DNA from: Eucalyptus grandis
Lineage: Eukaryota > Streptophyta > Magnoliopsida > Myrtales > Myrtaceae
Direction of reading: 5' to 3'
DNA: 64,000 bases
NCBI RefSeq assembly: GCF_016545825.1
Contig: NC_052621.1
Coordinates: 8,580,199-8,644,198, forward strand
How positions within the stretch are numbered: the stretch's first letter is position 1; every line of letters begins with the position of its first letter. Shown here piece by piece: positions 1 to 11,907 of the stretch. The notes below the pieces were generated by a model, which did no database searches, was not told the DNA's origin, and was given only the letters and a program-made list of their open reading frames with translations. The position numbers and the translations under genes were made by a program.

Positions 1-1266
1 TTGATTTTTTAAATATAGCTTTTAAGATAAGATATAGTTTAAGTTAAATTGATTCCTAAAATAAATTAGAATATCATTCATTTTAGATAGTCTAATTAGT
101 TTTTTAATTTCGAATTTCAATAAAAAGTATCCAAAAAATATTAGGTACATATTAATTAATTTGCATAATAGGTTCAATTAGAATTTGTTTATTAGTAAAA
201 TATTGTCATATCTAGAACTTAGGTACTTAGGTCCATACACATTTCATATTAAAGCAACACAACTAGATATTTTTAGATTAAATCAATTTTCATTTAGTAA
301 AACAAAAGAGGAACAAAAAATATGTCATGCATGCCATATGAGTTATAGTTTAATTGTTTTTTTTTTTTTAAAAAAGGAAAATGCTAAAAGATGATCATTG
401 CACCATTAAGTTACTTTCTTTTCAATAAAAAACATTATGTCATTAAAAAAAAAAAAAACTAAAGATCATTTCCTTGGTTAGTTGATAGGTTAATTCATAA
501 TTAATCTCATTTCATATCATCATTATTTAGCATAGGTTGCATATATGCATTAAAAAAAATGAATGAATCATCATTAAAAAAAAATCATAAAAAAGAGCAT
601 GCATGTAGAAATACTATGTCATTCATCACATATCATGTAGCACATGCATATTTAGGATTATATAAATTAGATTGCATATATATAGTGATAAGTTTAAGTC
701 ATACCATATGAATTGCATCTCGCATGTCATTAAAATAAATTCATGCATATTAAGTTAAATTAAGATTGCATATAATTAACATTTTTAAAAGAAAAAGAAA
801 AATTAGGTATCGCGTTATTTAGAAATCATGTTTAGGGTATGCATTTTTATTAGCATTTTTTATTGAATGTTTTTTATTGATTGTGCACCTGCATGATCAC
901 CATTTGCATGTTAGTAGCTTAAGTTAAAATTAATCAACATTGCCTGCAAAATATTTTTGAAAGTAAAATAAAAGGTACCGAAAGGGCATTAGACTAATCT
1001 AGCGTAACCATGTCCTCGGACCTACTGAATCTCTGGTTTGGAAAAGTAAAGTATTCTCCCATACTTTACTTGGTTTTATAACCAACCATAATTGGTTAGT
1101 CGCGACTCCAAATTGAGTATAATTACATGTTTAAATAGATTAATTTCTTAACATCAAGTCGCGATTGGTAGGACTTGGGAATGTCCATGCCAAGTCTTCG
1201 GACTTAGTAATCCATTAGTCATTCTTTAAATAATTCACCTTCAAAAAATTCGGGAAGGTCACTACA
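1..1266 (+). mobile_element. 3' part of a long LTR, family shared with 48637-51127
   Basis: AT-rich sequence without a credible gene. Stretches match the second half of the LTR at 48637-51127: the phrase around 980-1000 ending in AAAGGGCATTAGA, the paired 'tttact' block near 1050-1075, and the 'tagtcgcgactcc' block near 1097-1110 all recur in order at 50850-50980. It ends near 1266, exactly where the homology between the two block X copies begins, so this LTR lies at the block edge. Its start and internal region are outside the window, so I cannot say whether it is a solo LTR or part of an element. Confidence 0.55.
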
Positions 1267-2843
1267 TGTTGAAAATAAAATATTGAAATTAAGAAAGAGA
1301 ATGAAGGGTAAAGAAGTTCTTATAAATGGTAAAATCATCGAGTTTGTGAGACACCATTCGTCAAATCTCTTCTTTTATGGGCAGAATAATTTGTTTTAAG
1401 TTCGTAACAGAAATTTCAAGCGATGTTATCAACAATTTGACACTGACACAAGGGTTTAATTCCCTTAAAAAGCACCAACATTAGATTGGATCCTAATTCC
1501 AGCCCAATTTTTTTTGTCTCATAAAATACACCAGCTTTGCATCGGCTCTCAATTGTGGCTCAAACTTTTTTTTTTTTTGTCTCGTAAAAACACCAACTTT
1601 CATGTTGTATCGGAAAAGGAAGGCTGTGAGTTCTAATCAACCATGCTTTCATTTGATAGCTTAAAATTTGAAACAGTAATTGTGTATTTAGGATATTGAA
1701 CTAAATTATTTCAAAACATGGAATATTTTTCAAAACTTAAATTCACAAGAGATTTACGATTTAAAAACAGCACAAGCAACTCAACTTTTAATGGCAATTA
1801 TTTTGTGTTGTCAATTGGTGTGAATTACCATAATTTGCTCACTTTTTTTTGGCAATATGCTGTCATTACTAATCTCACAGCAAGTATGAACTTTTCCTAG
1901 AATTTTTCCGTGTTAGTTAAAAGGCTAAACACTTCTTTGGCATTCGCTTCATAATATAAATAGATGTGAACTAGATAATGGACGTTTGAATCCATTACCT
2001 TAATTTATTCCATCAATGCCTATTTCCTCGGCCTATCATATGCATTGTTGCGCAACAACTGATGAAGTTTGAAATTTCCTTTTTCTCCTGGAAATTTTTT
2101 ATAAGATGAAAAAAACAAAATACTATTTTAGTATCAGAAAGAAAAAAATTTATATGACGAAATTCATGAACATGAATCACGTTCATGTGAGCAGTACCTT
2201 TCTTCACTCTGAGTTCTTTCTTATCAAATAGAAGATGAAGAGAAAAGCTAAGCATCTTTTAAAGTATAAGGATATTATCAATTTAGTCTTAAACTTATTA
2301 TACGAACTTTAACATGGTCTTAATTTTTTACCTAAAATTTCAATATCGCCATTTTGGTCAATTTTTGTTTGAAATTACTAACTTGGGGGTTCAGTCATCG
2401 TTAGCCATTTTAAGTGGCATGGTTGGCAATCTGACGTAAACAAATTGAATTGCAAAAACGTGGTTTTGCATGAATTTATGAATTTTCGTTTTTATTTTGT
2501 TTTATTCATTTTCTTCCTTTTACTTATTCCCTTTTTCTTTTCTTTCCCTTTCCCTTTCCCTTGATTCAAATAAGATTTCTCTTTTCCGCAAGTAAAAGGA
2601 ACATCTAAATATCAGAATTATCGAAGAAATTTGAGCCCTAGCGGCGAAAACACAGATTCCTCATATCAGCCTAATCGAAAGCTTCCATTTTGTCTATTCC
2701 AAGCTCTGCACTCCGTATGCAGCAGGAATGAAAGTCTTCATCACCTTGAACAACAGCTAAAACACAAATAAATGCACCTAAAACAAACGAAATGTCTCAT
2801 ATTATCATGACGTAGACACACACATGATTCAATCTTCAGGCAC

Positions 2844-3023
2844 ATGCCGGTGGGTCGGATGAAAGCAAGCAAGAAGAAGAATCCGAGCAGAGCCCACTTC
2901 GGAGTGGACTTCGATTTCGTGATGGAGTACAAGCGAACAGCTGAGACGCGATGCTCTCAGTATCGACAGTCAGAGTCGTTAGATCTAAGGCTCGAGCTTG
3001 ATGTCACGACGGAGCTTGAGCCC
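2844..3023 (+). pseudogene. Unrecognised basic ORF, cut by Copia-1
   Basis: I do not recognise this reading frame. It begins with ATG and gives a Lys/Arg-rich peptide (MKASKKKNPSRAHFG near the start), then acidic/hydrophobic repeats of the form DLRLxLxxTxEL. Copia-1 inserted at the TSD AGCCC (3019-3023). The frame resumes after the element at 8462 and would end at the TAG near 8570, after a second DLRLKL repeat. The counterpart at 38665-38946 is uninterrupted and carries only one of the two repeats. It may be a small gene or chance. No codon-level evidence of selection is visible. Confidence 0.25.
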
Positions 3024-3245
3024 TGTTGAAGATACTGTTGCCGATGCTGATTGATCTTGATTGATTTCTGATTATAAGGAATATTTTATATATCTTTGGG
3101 ATATTATGTTTATTTTTATTCCTTAATAAATTCCTTAGTTATTTAGACACTTTGTATTATAAATAGATTGTAATTACATTCTGAACAAATCAATAGAAAG
3201 CAATACACAATTCTTCTAAATTTCAAGCTTTCTACTTTTCTGACA
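3024..3245 (+). repeat. Copia-1 5' LTR
   Basis: Starts TGTTGAAG and ends CTGACA. Paired with 8248-8461. Contains 'attctt' sequence near its 3' end that is missing from the other LTR. Confidence 0.93.
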
Positions 3246-3257
3246 TGGTATCAGAGC
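3246..3257 (+). other. Copia-1 primer binding site
   Basis: TGGTATCAGAGC directly follows the 5' LTR. It is the standard complement of the plant initiator tRNA-Met 3' end used to prime reverse transcription. Confidence 0.9.
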
Positions 3258-3316
3258 TTCCCGCCTTGGCCTAGCTTCCGCAGCGCCTTTTTTCTTTTTT
3301 CTTTTAGGGAGGAATC

Positions 3317-4902
3317 ATGTCGAAGATAGAGGATTTATCCTCCGGTGTTTCTGAGGGAAATCCACAGTCCCTCAACAACCAAAGGGAAGACGCCGTTTCT
3401 GTAGAACAACAAACAAATTCATCAGAAAGTCAAACGGGTGTCGTGCAGCCCAACACAGGATTTAATCCTGGAAACGCCTTTGCAGGCCAATATGTTCAAT
3501 GGGTACCTATACCAATTCAGAGTTCATCTCAAAGGATTGGTGGGTCGGAAGAAAGCCCATCGCACATACCTGGATACGGGGCAAGCTGGAGTTTCCCGGG
3601 TCACGGTGGTTCGGGTCCTGGATACGGGGCGAGCAATCCCTACCCGACCTACGGACCCGGATTCTTCCCTTTTGCAGGTCTCGTCGGAGTCGGCGGTCGG
3701 CCGGAACCTGGAGACCCATTATACACCGCCACCGCCGACGGACCAGAGTTGCGCCTGATCTCCGAGCAGTTGTCGAGATTGGAAAATTACTCCCTGTGGT
3801 CTCGTGAACTCCGGCGAGCGCTCGTGACCAAGGACAAAGACGGTTCTTTGGATGGCACCGTTCCAATATCGTCCGACGAGCGACTTGCACGTCAATGGCG
3901 GAAGTGCAACCAGCTTGTTAGAACCTGGATAGGAAATTGCCTCACGGCGGAAGTCGCCGCTGGGGTACCACCGACCGAGGATGCCCAAAATTTTTGGGAA
4001 AACTTATGGGAGATGTATGGTAAGCTAGACAGGGCAAAGATTTTCACACTAACGCAAGCTTTATCAGATCTCAAATAGGGAAATTTATCCGTCTCGGCCA
4101 TTTACAATAAACTCTCTGCCCTATGGAATGAAATCGAGATGACAGAGGAAAAATTGAAGGGACCCGAGGAGACCTTGGCTCAATATTGGGCCATGAAGGA
4201 TCGGGAGAAGGTTACAAGGTTCCTATTGGTGTTGAATGAGAACTACTTACCGTTTCAAAGCCAAATCTTGGCCATGGATCCGGTTCCCCCGCTCGGCCGC
4301 ATATACCAACTTGCGGTTCAAGAAGAATCCCAGAGGCTGGTGTCGTCCGAGTATACGAAGACAGGAGATCGCGTCGTACTGGCGGCCAAGGCCTCGTCGG
4401 AGCATCGACTGGTGTCTTCGAGATCCGGCCATGGAGGTTTGTTGAAGAAAACAGGGGTGCTAGGGTTACGGGAGGAAGAAGAAGAAGTCTTTTATTCACC
4501 TCAAATGGACGGCCAGGATTACTTCGGGAGATCGGATGGCTCGGGCAGCTCGCGAGGGACGAACGGCCGAGATCACATCTTCGGATCTGACGGTGGAGGC
4601 TTCCTTGCACGATCGGATGGCTCCATCATACGATCAGACGGCTCACCTTTCGCCCTTGCAGCGCCCTGATCCGACGGTCCATCGGCGTCCGTTTTAAAGC
4701 GATCCACCGGTCAAAATTCGGCCACATCATCCAACATAAATAATTCAAACAAATGGAAAGGTAAATTTTGTGATTATTGCAAAAAACCTTATCATACCAA
4801 AGAAAATTGTTGGAAATTGCATGGAAGACCAGGGGAGAAGAAGGAACGAGAATTTTCTGTAGCAGCAAATGCTAAGGTGAATCAACCCATCAACAATGAT
4901 TA
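3317..4902 (+). pseudogene. gag: Copia-1 gag (broken)
   Basis: Encodes the capsid/nucleocapsid part of a Copia polyprotein. ATG at 3317 follows the PBS by about 60 bases. A Gln/Pro/Gly-rich N-terminus leads into the conserved gag core (SLWSRELRRALVTKDKDG, then the region ending FTLTQALSDLK). A TAG at about 4076 replaces the Gln seen at the same place in Copia-2 (DLKQGNL), a C-to-T change. The frame continues at 4139-4669 through PPLGRIYQLAVQEE. A CCHC zinc knuckle lies near 4769-4812 (CDYCKKPYHTKENCWK). A stop near 4900 separates it from the protease. It cannot make a full-length Gag. Confidence 0.88.
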
Positions 4903-4915
4903 ACTTCAACAAATC

Positions 4916-7900
4916 ATGAAGACCTTGAGTCAGATGGGAATTCAAGAAAAGATGCCTAGCTATGCAGGTATTTCTTATTGTTTGATGAGTAATATTTCGA
5001 ACAACGCATGGATTATTGATTCAGGTGCCAGTGACCATATAGTCTGTGATGAATGTTTATTTTCCAAAATAGACAAATCATCAAGTCATACTTCTGTTCG
5101 TCTCCCAAATGACAGTGATATTTCGGTAGATAAGGTTGGGGATGTTGAGCTGAGTCCTTCCATCACACTTAAAAATGTCCTTTTCATTCCAAATTTTCAG
5201 TTCAATCTTATTTCCGTATCTAAAATTTGTCAAGACAACCTCTGTCGGGTCATTTTTGATTCTGACATTTGTCTCTTTCAGGCCCCTTTGACTGGGACAT
5301 TGATGGGCTCGGGTAGAAATTTCGAGGGACTTTATTTCTGGACAGTATTTCCAAAGAATTTTTCTTTCAATAAGAGCATCTCATGTAATGCCAATCATAA
5401 TAAAAATGTCTCTTTATTCCATCAACGTCTAGGCCATAGCACCGTTTTTCCTCATCCCAAGTGCCTTATATGCCCATTAGCTAAACAGTCTAGAATGTCT
5501 TTTCCACAAAGTACATCACGTGCTGCTAGAGCTTTCTCATTATTACACATGGACATCTGGGGCCCATATCACACCCCTCATCGTGATGGGTCACGTTTTT
5601 TTCTCACCATCGTGGATGATCATACTCGAGCAACTTGGGTTTTTCTTATGTAATCTAAAGCCCAAGTTCTTCCACATCTCAAAAATTTCATTGTCCTAAT
5701 CAAAAATCAGTTTAACAAATCCGTACAACGGGTTCGTACTGACAATGCATGAGAATTCTTTAATCATGAATGTTATTCATTGTTTCACTTCCAATGGCAT
5801 TCTTCATGAGAGCTCTTGTATCTATACTCCTCAATAAAATGGGATTGTAGAAAGAAAACACCGTCATTTGTTAGAAGTTGCTCGAGCCCTTAGGTATCAA
5901 GCTTCCATTCCTGAAAAGTTTTGGGGAGAATGTGTGGTCATAGCGGCATACCTAATCAATCGAATGCCATCTCGAGTTTTGAATGGAAAGACTCCATTTG
6001 AGTCATTATTTGGAAAATGTCCAAATATTCGTCATCTTCGAGTTTTTGGATGTTTATGTTATGTATCTACCACGGGTCCTCGGGACAAATTGGGTCCCCG
6101 TGCCCTTCCTTGCATATTTATGGGATATCCTACCCTTCAAAAATGATACTTGGTTCTTGATCCATCCACTGGAAGATTTTTCGTCAGCAGATATGTCATA
6201 TTTCATGAAGATGCTTTCCCTTTCAAGGATAGGCTATCCACATCTCAACATGACGATCCTCTCACGTCTTCTCGTCCCTTTTTGCATGAAGATGATCCTC
6301 CATAGGCACCAATGATGATGCTACCACAAGTAATATCTCCTATGGCATCTTCAGATGTTGATATACATGTTACCTCGGATGGGGACAATGCAATTTCCAG
6401 CCCTCCTTCATCAAGCATACCCGAAGGACCTGCATCTTTGGAATCCAATATCCTGGCAGAAGACACTTCTGTAGACTCACAAATTGTTGTTCCATCTGAG
6501 CCAACTAATCTTCAGCAATCAAGATGCACAGTTCGACCACCGACATGGACAGCGGATTACGTTTGCTCCTCCTCAAAAAGGTGTGGTACGCAATATCCTA
6601 TTTCCTCGTATGTCAGCTTTGCCAATCTCTCTCCTACACATAGGTGTTGTGTTAGTAGGATTTCTGAACAACAGGAACCCTCATCTTATGATGAAGCTGC
6701 CACGGATCCTCGTTGGCAACAAGCTATGAAAGATGAATTACAAGCTCTCATTAGAATGAGACTTGGGATATTGTTCGTCTACCTCCCCACCGTAGACCCA
6801 TATGATGCAAATGGGTATACAAGATCAAACACAAAGTAGACGGATCCATTGAACGCTACAAGGACAGATTGGTTGCAAAGGATTCACCCAAAAAGAAGGA
6901 TTTGATTATATGGAAACTTTCTCTCATGTTGCCAAAGAAGTCACCATACGTTCCTTTCTTTCCATTGCTGCCTTTTGTGACTGGCCTCTTCATCAAATGG
7001 ACGTTCACAATGCCTTCCTACATGGAGATCTTGAAGAAGAGATTTATATGGATATTCCACCGGGATTTCGTAGATAGGGGGAGGGAAGCGTGTGCCGTCT
7101 TCGAAAATCCCTATATGGGCTCAAACAGGCTTCTCGTCAATGGTATGCCAAATTTACCAGTGCACTTACAACTGCAAACTTCCAGCAATCTAAGCACGAT
7201 TATGCTTTATTCACATGGAAACAAGGTACATCGTCAATCTACTTGCTTATATATGTTGAGATATACTCATTATAGGAAATGATGCGCCTGCCATTGAGAG
7301 ATTCAAAGAGTATCTGCATTCTACATTTCATATTAAGGATCTGGGATCTCCCAAATACTTTCTTGGGATAGAAATTGCGCGGTCAAACAAAGGCATTTGC
7401 CTTAGTCAACGAAATTTGTCTTAGAAATCGTGTCAGAAGCAAGATTGTCGGGATCTAGGCCGGCTGTTATTCCAATTGATCATAATATTAGATTAACAAC
7501 AGCTGAATATGACAAAGGGTTGTCACCTATAAACAATGATCCTTTACTTAAAGATCCTTCTGCTTATCAAAGACTCGTTGGAAAGCTTATTTATTTGACC
7601 ATGACCAGACCAAACATTTCTTATGCAGTTCAGATTCTTAGTCAATTTATGCATGCTCCAAAACAGTCTCACATGAATGCGGCATTAAAGGTCATAAAAT
7701 ACTTGAAAGGATGTCCTGGATTGGGTATATTGCTGTCTCGAGACAACAATATGGAGATGACAGCATATTGTGACACAGATTATGCTACTTGTCCCATGAG
7801 TAGGAGATCGGTCACGGGATTCTGTATAAAATTTGGGGATTCTCTAATTTTGTGGAAGACAAAGAAACAATCAACCGTTTCTTTATCGTCTGCTGAGGCA

Positions 7901-8170
7901 GAATACCGAGCAATGGCGAAGACTAGTTGTGAGATAGTCTGGATAAGAGGTCTTCTCCAAGACCTTGGTGTACAGATAAAGGAACCCACTGTTCTATTTT
8001 GTGATAATGATGCTGCACTGAAACTTGCAATGAATCCAGTATTCCATGAAAGGACGAAGCACATAGAGATTGATTGTCACTTTATCCGAGACAAGATCCA
8101 GAGTGGTGTGATTAAAACAAGAGGGATAAGAACAGCAGAGCAACCCGCGGACATTTTTACCAAGGACTAA
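4916..8170 (+). pseudogene. pol: Copia-1 pol: protease, integrase, RT, RNase H (broken)
   Basis: Domains in order: aspartic protease with DSGASDH near 5018-5038; GAG-pre-integrase and zinc-finger region (FHQRLGHS ... CLICPLAKQS); integrase core start MDIWGPY near 5550; a TAA at about 5651; the rest of integrase at 5868-6146 ([17 protein letters not shown]). The RT region 6655-7400 has several frame changes. The catalytic YVDD box is lost: near 7250 the sequence reads YVEIYSL then stop. RNase H occupies 7430-8170 (TAYCDTDYATCPMSRRSVTG; SSAEAEYRAMA; KHIEIDCHFIRDKI) and ends at the TAA at 8168. The frame losses and missing RT aspartates make it catalytically dead. Confidence 0.9.
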
Positions 8171-8232
8171 TGTCAAAGGCAACATTTGTATCTATTAAAC
8201 AAGCTAGGCGTCTTCGATGTGTATAGACCGCC

Positions 8233-8247
8233 AAGCTTGAGGGGGAG
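8233..8247 (+). other. Copia-1 polypurine tract
   Basis: AAGCTTGAGGGGGAG immediately before the 3' LTR, the expected plus-strand primer site. Confidence 0.85.
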
Positions 8248-8461
8248 TGTTGAAGATACTGTTGCCGATGCTGATTGATCTTGATTGATTTATGATTATA
8301 AGGAATATTTTATATATCTTTGGGATATTGTGTATATTTTTATTCCTTAGTAAATTCCTTAGTTATTTAGACATTTTGTATTGTAAATAGATTGTAATTA
8401 CATTCTGAACAAATCAATAGAAAGCAATACACTAAATTTCAAGCTTTCTACTTTTCTGACA
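8248..8461 (+). repeat. Copia-1 3' LTR
   Basis: Pairs with 3024-3245. Followed by the target duplication AGCCC at 8462-8466. Confidence 0.93.
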
Positions 8462-8466
8462 AGCCC

Positions 8467-10752
8467 TCTAAACCTAGGGACTCGAGCTCCAGGCGACAGG
8501 AGAGGTCAAGCAGCCCAGATCTGAGGCTCAAGCTCAATGCCACGGCGGAGCTCGACGTCGTCCAAGATTAGGGAGCCACCGAGCTTCACTACAAACTAAG
8601 CGGGAGGAGGGGACGTGTGATGATTATGGTGGATAACGAAGACATCCTAGGTAGAGTGAGGATCATACATTTAAGGGAAAAAAAATTAAGAAGAAGGTTA
8701 ACAGTAAAGATTGTAAGAAGAAGAAGACGACAAACCATAAAGAATAAAGAATAAAGTAAAAAAAAAAAAGAAGAGAAAATAAGAAAGAGAGAGAAAAGAA
8801 AAGAAAATCGAAAATGCATAAATTACTCGAAAGAAAATCGTTCCAAATAAAATTTGTGTTGTTCATTTGAGTAAAAATATCTATATTAAATTGGTAATAT
8901 GTCACGTACCAGTGATAACCAAATCGCAACATTAGTAATTTTAGGTGAAAATCGATTGGAAGAGTTGCATTGAAACAATTGAAATTTTTAATACTATATT
9001 AAGATCGATAAATTTATGATTAAATCGGTAACTCTTGAAAGCACACGCCCGTTTGAAGCCAGAGTGGAATGGTCCATGGAGAGCTCATGACAAGCCATTT
9101 GAAGGATGAAGACGGCCTATGCGTGTATGGCATTGTCCTTCATCCGAAACGTGACCGCATCGACCGGTGGGTGGTCCCAAAGAAGAACTGGCGCAAATGG
9201 TCCTGCTTTTTCCGGATCGTTGCGAAGAAACTTACGATGGAATTTCTCAGCCGTCTTAGTCAGCCGTCTTGACTTTTCTAATTCATCTCGACGGGCGTTC
9301 TTTCTCGGGTCGAAATTAGGGCGAATCCCACCGTTGATGAAGGGCGTTCGATGTGTCTTTTCATTAATCTTTTTGGCCTTTTGGGATTGTCGATAGAGAA
9401 CGAGCGGATGGTGGCGAAGGAGAAGGAGGACTCGCCCGTCGCATTCCGAAATAAGAAAAGCGTGGCTCCCTTATAGAAACCATCGTACTGAATAAAAGAT
9501 TCTGGATGGGGAGGGGGAGGCGGAGATGCATGCACACGTCACATCGGATTTCGCATCCATCGATGCTTGCGCCTAATTGACGGTTCCGCTGAAGAAATTT
9601 CTTACTAGAATGATTTGATGATTTTTCAATAGGGTTTTTAGAAAAAAATTTTAATGAAATTTTTAGTAGGATTTCTTTCCGCGGCTAGCACTTCTCGTAC
9701 AGCTTTGATTGAATTATAAGTTTTGTCAGTCGATGCGTAGGAAAATTAGTCCGAGTTGAACTTAATTGTCTAATAAGAGGCCGAGGGGGAGACAAGGATG
9801 CCGTGACCTTCCTGAAAGTGAACCATTAAAAGTAAATTAATGGATTATTAAACGGAAAAGAAAATTTCTCCCACGACACAATTGTTCAAATTTAGCGTGA
9901 GCTCTTCAAAGCTCTACTAATCCCAACATGATACTCAATTCAACATATAATTTTATTAACTTACCTTTTATAGCTGTTTATTAATTGATTATGATCGATT
10001 AAACGCCCAAATAAATTCTAGGAATTTATTTTACTTGATTTAATGGATTTGTGGACTTGATCACGCTAAATTAATCTAAAACTTAAGTTGTAGTGATGTT
10101 GGACAAGGTCAAGGGTTGTCTATCATAGATTGTGAAAAGATGCTAACCCTAATCCCAACATGCACACACCTCATCACCTTGTGGTTACTGTGAACCACCA
10201 AGAAAAGATTAATGGAGTACTAAACAAACACTTTGCTCATACTCTCTCAAGTCTATATCAATCACAACTTTGAGTGTTAATTTAATCAATTAAACATGCA
10301 ACTTAAATTATTTTGGAGTCATCACTAATCTTTATAAGTCGATTATAAGAGTGTATGATTTATCTAGCGTATTTAAGTTCTCATATCCATTGAATATCTA
10401 GTTCGTAAAAGTAAAATATACTTCCGTATTTTACTTGGGTGTCTAATCAACCCGTAATCGATTAGTGATGGCTCTAAAAGTTAATATAAATTGAATGTTA
10501 AATTGAATATCAAGTTATGATTAATAAGACTTGAAAGGATTCGTGCTAAACGCGAATGGTTGTCTTGTAAGACGAATTTCTTCTTCTCTTTTTTTTTTTT
10601 CCCTCATTTAGTAGTATGTTAACTTTCTCTTGTGATGCACCTCTGGGAATGTTACGGCAAGAGTCTTGAGATGAAGTCATGGTAAACAGACATATATGGG
10701 ATTGCCTAGTGGTCCATGCATGCATGAATGTGCTTGCTTGCGTTGTGATAAG
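8467..10752. other. Gene-poor part of block X with an old LTR remnant
   Basis: No gene is recognised. Around 9950-10600 the sequence is a diverged relative of the LTR at 48637-51127: a paired 'tttact' phrase near 10400-10435, then 'tgtctaatcaacccgtaat' and 'gattagtgatggctc'. Both block X copies have this remnant (45950-46615 in copy 2), so it predates the block duplication. The small ORF at 9069-9272 occurs in both copies but its amino-acid changes show no sign of constraint. Confidence 0.55.
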
Positions 10753-11907
10753 TGATAACTCTATAAAAATAGAGTTATTTTACCTATTTTAGGCAACAAT
10801 TAATGCAATATCTATGAGAAAATATTTGGATTTCCTTCTGATTATTTGAATTTTCCTTGTTTATGCAGAATAATGAGATATGGAGAGGATAAGGAAAAGA
10901 ATGACAACTATCAGAAATTCAAATAAAAGCAGTAGTGGAAGATGGATATCAAATCAAGAAATTCCTGATTTTGTTTCCTAATGTTATCTGCAAGCGTTGG
11001 AAGATAGATATTTTGGATATATCTTATAAATAAGAGAACAGAGAGAGCAGTTAGGTTTTTGTTAGATTGTTTTTTCATTTTTCTGAAAGTTTTTCAAGTA
11101 TTTTGAAGATAAAACAAAAGTTGTGACGGAATTCTTGTTATTTGATTCAAGATGTTGGGTTTGATTTATATTTATATTTTTTCATCTATTATGTTCTAAT
11201 TTTCTTTTGTTAGGGCTACGATATAGCCTAACTATGATGATGTGAATTTCATGATTTTTATGTTTTGTAATTGATTTCATTCATGTGAGTTATATATTAT
11301 TGTGCTTAATGCTTTTGAGTGACTAGTCATCACTTGAATGATCTGATGTGTATGTTTGAGACTGAGAAGTGATAATATGCAATTGCTCATTATAATATAT
11401 AACAATGAATTAAACATGGATAGAGATATACCACGTTATTTGTGTAGCTTTTGGTGATAAGGTGATCCAAAAGACTCATTGTAAGTTGGGAATATTCATA
11501 GTTTTTAATGCACTTATGTTTATTTTAATTCACATAGAGATATAATGGATTAATAAACTGAGTAGGTTTGCTATACCTAGATATATGATAATAAATTGAT
11601 TAAGAAATTCCACTATCACATGTTTGATATCGTTCTTATACAAAAAACAATCTGAAATTCATATCTAGTGGTTATGGTGAAATCAGATGCTTTAACATAT
11701 TTATCTGATTGATTTACTGCATTTAGTTTACAAATTTTGTTTTTAATTTATTCTTAATTATATTTTGATCTGTTAGATAAATTTTAGAATTAGTCTATTT
11801 TAGTATTTAATTGGTTTATTAATCATCGATCTCCGTGGGACGATACTTTTTCTCATTATTATATTACTTGTTTGATACATGCACTTGCGTTTATAATTTT
11901 ACGAACA
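10753..11907 (+). mobile_element. Solo LTR of a Gypsy element (1155 bp)
   Basis: Begins TGATAACTCTATAAAAATAG and ends TTTTACGAACA, with the 5-bp duplication ATAAG on both sides (10748-10752 and 11908-11912). Block X copy 2 has the empty site (ATAAG at 46792-46796). The 3' portion contains 'ctccgtgggacgatact' and 'tgcacttgcg', phrases I associate with the LTR ends of plant Tat/Athila-type Gypsy elements. No internal region remains, so it probably formed by recombination between two LTRs. Confidence 0.85.

Larger units (their letters stand above)
3024..8461 (+). mobile_element. Copia-1, full-length but defective LTR retrotransposon
   Basis: LTRs of 222 and 214 bp begin TGTTGAAGAT and end TTTCTGACA, flanked by the 5-bp target duplication AGCCC (3019-3023 and 8462-8466). 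The unoccupied site survives in block X copy 2 at 38837-38841 (AGCCC, between 'cttg' and 'tccaaacc'). Order is PBS, gag, protease, integrase, RT, RNase H, PPT, which is Ty1/Copia order. The LTRs differ at about 6 positions plus one 8-bp indel, so insertion is fairly recent. Stops and frameshifts make it non-autonomous. Confidence 0.95.

Noticed and set aside
3507..3890. Minus-strand ORFs within Copia-1 gag and similar shadows in other elements
   Set aside because: Antisense to clear gag/pol coding sequence, with no independent support.
9069..9272. 67-codon ORF repeated at 45102-45305
   Set aside because: About nine amino-acid differences in 67 between copies that are about 95% identical in DNA: no sign of protein constraint.
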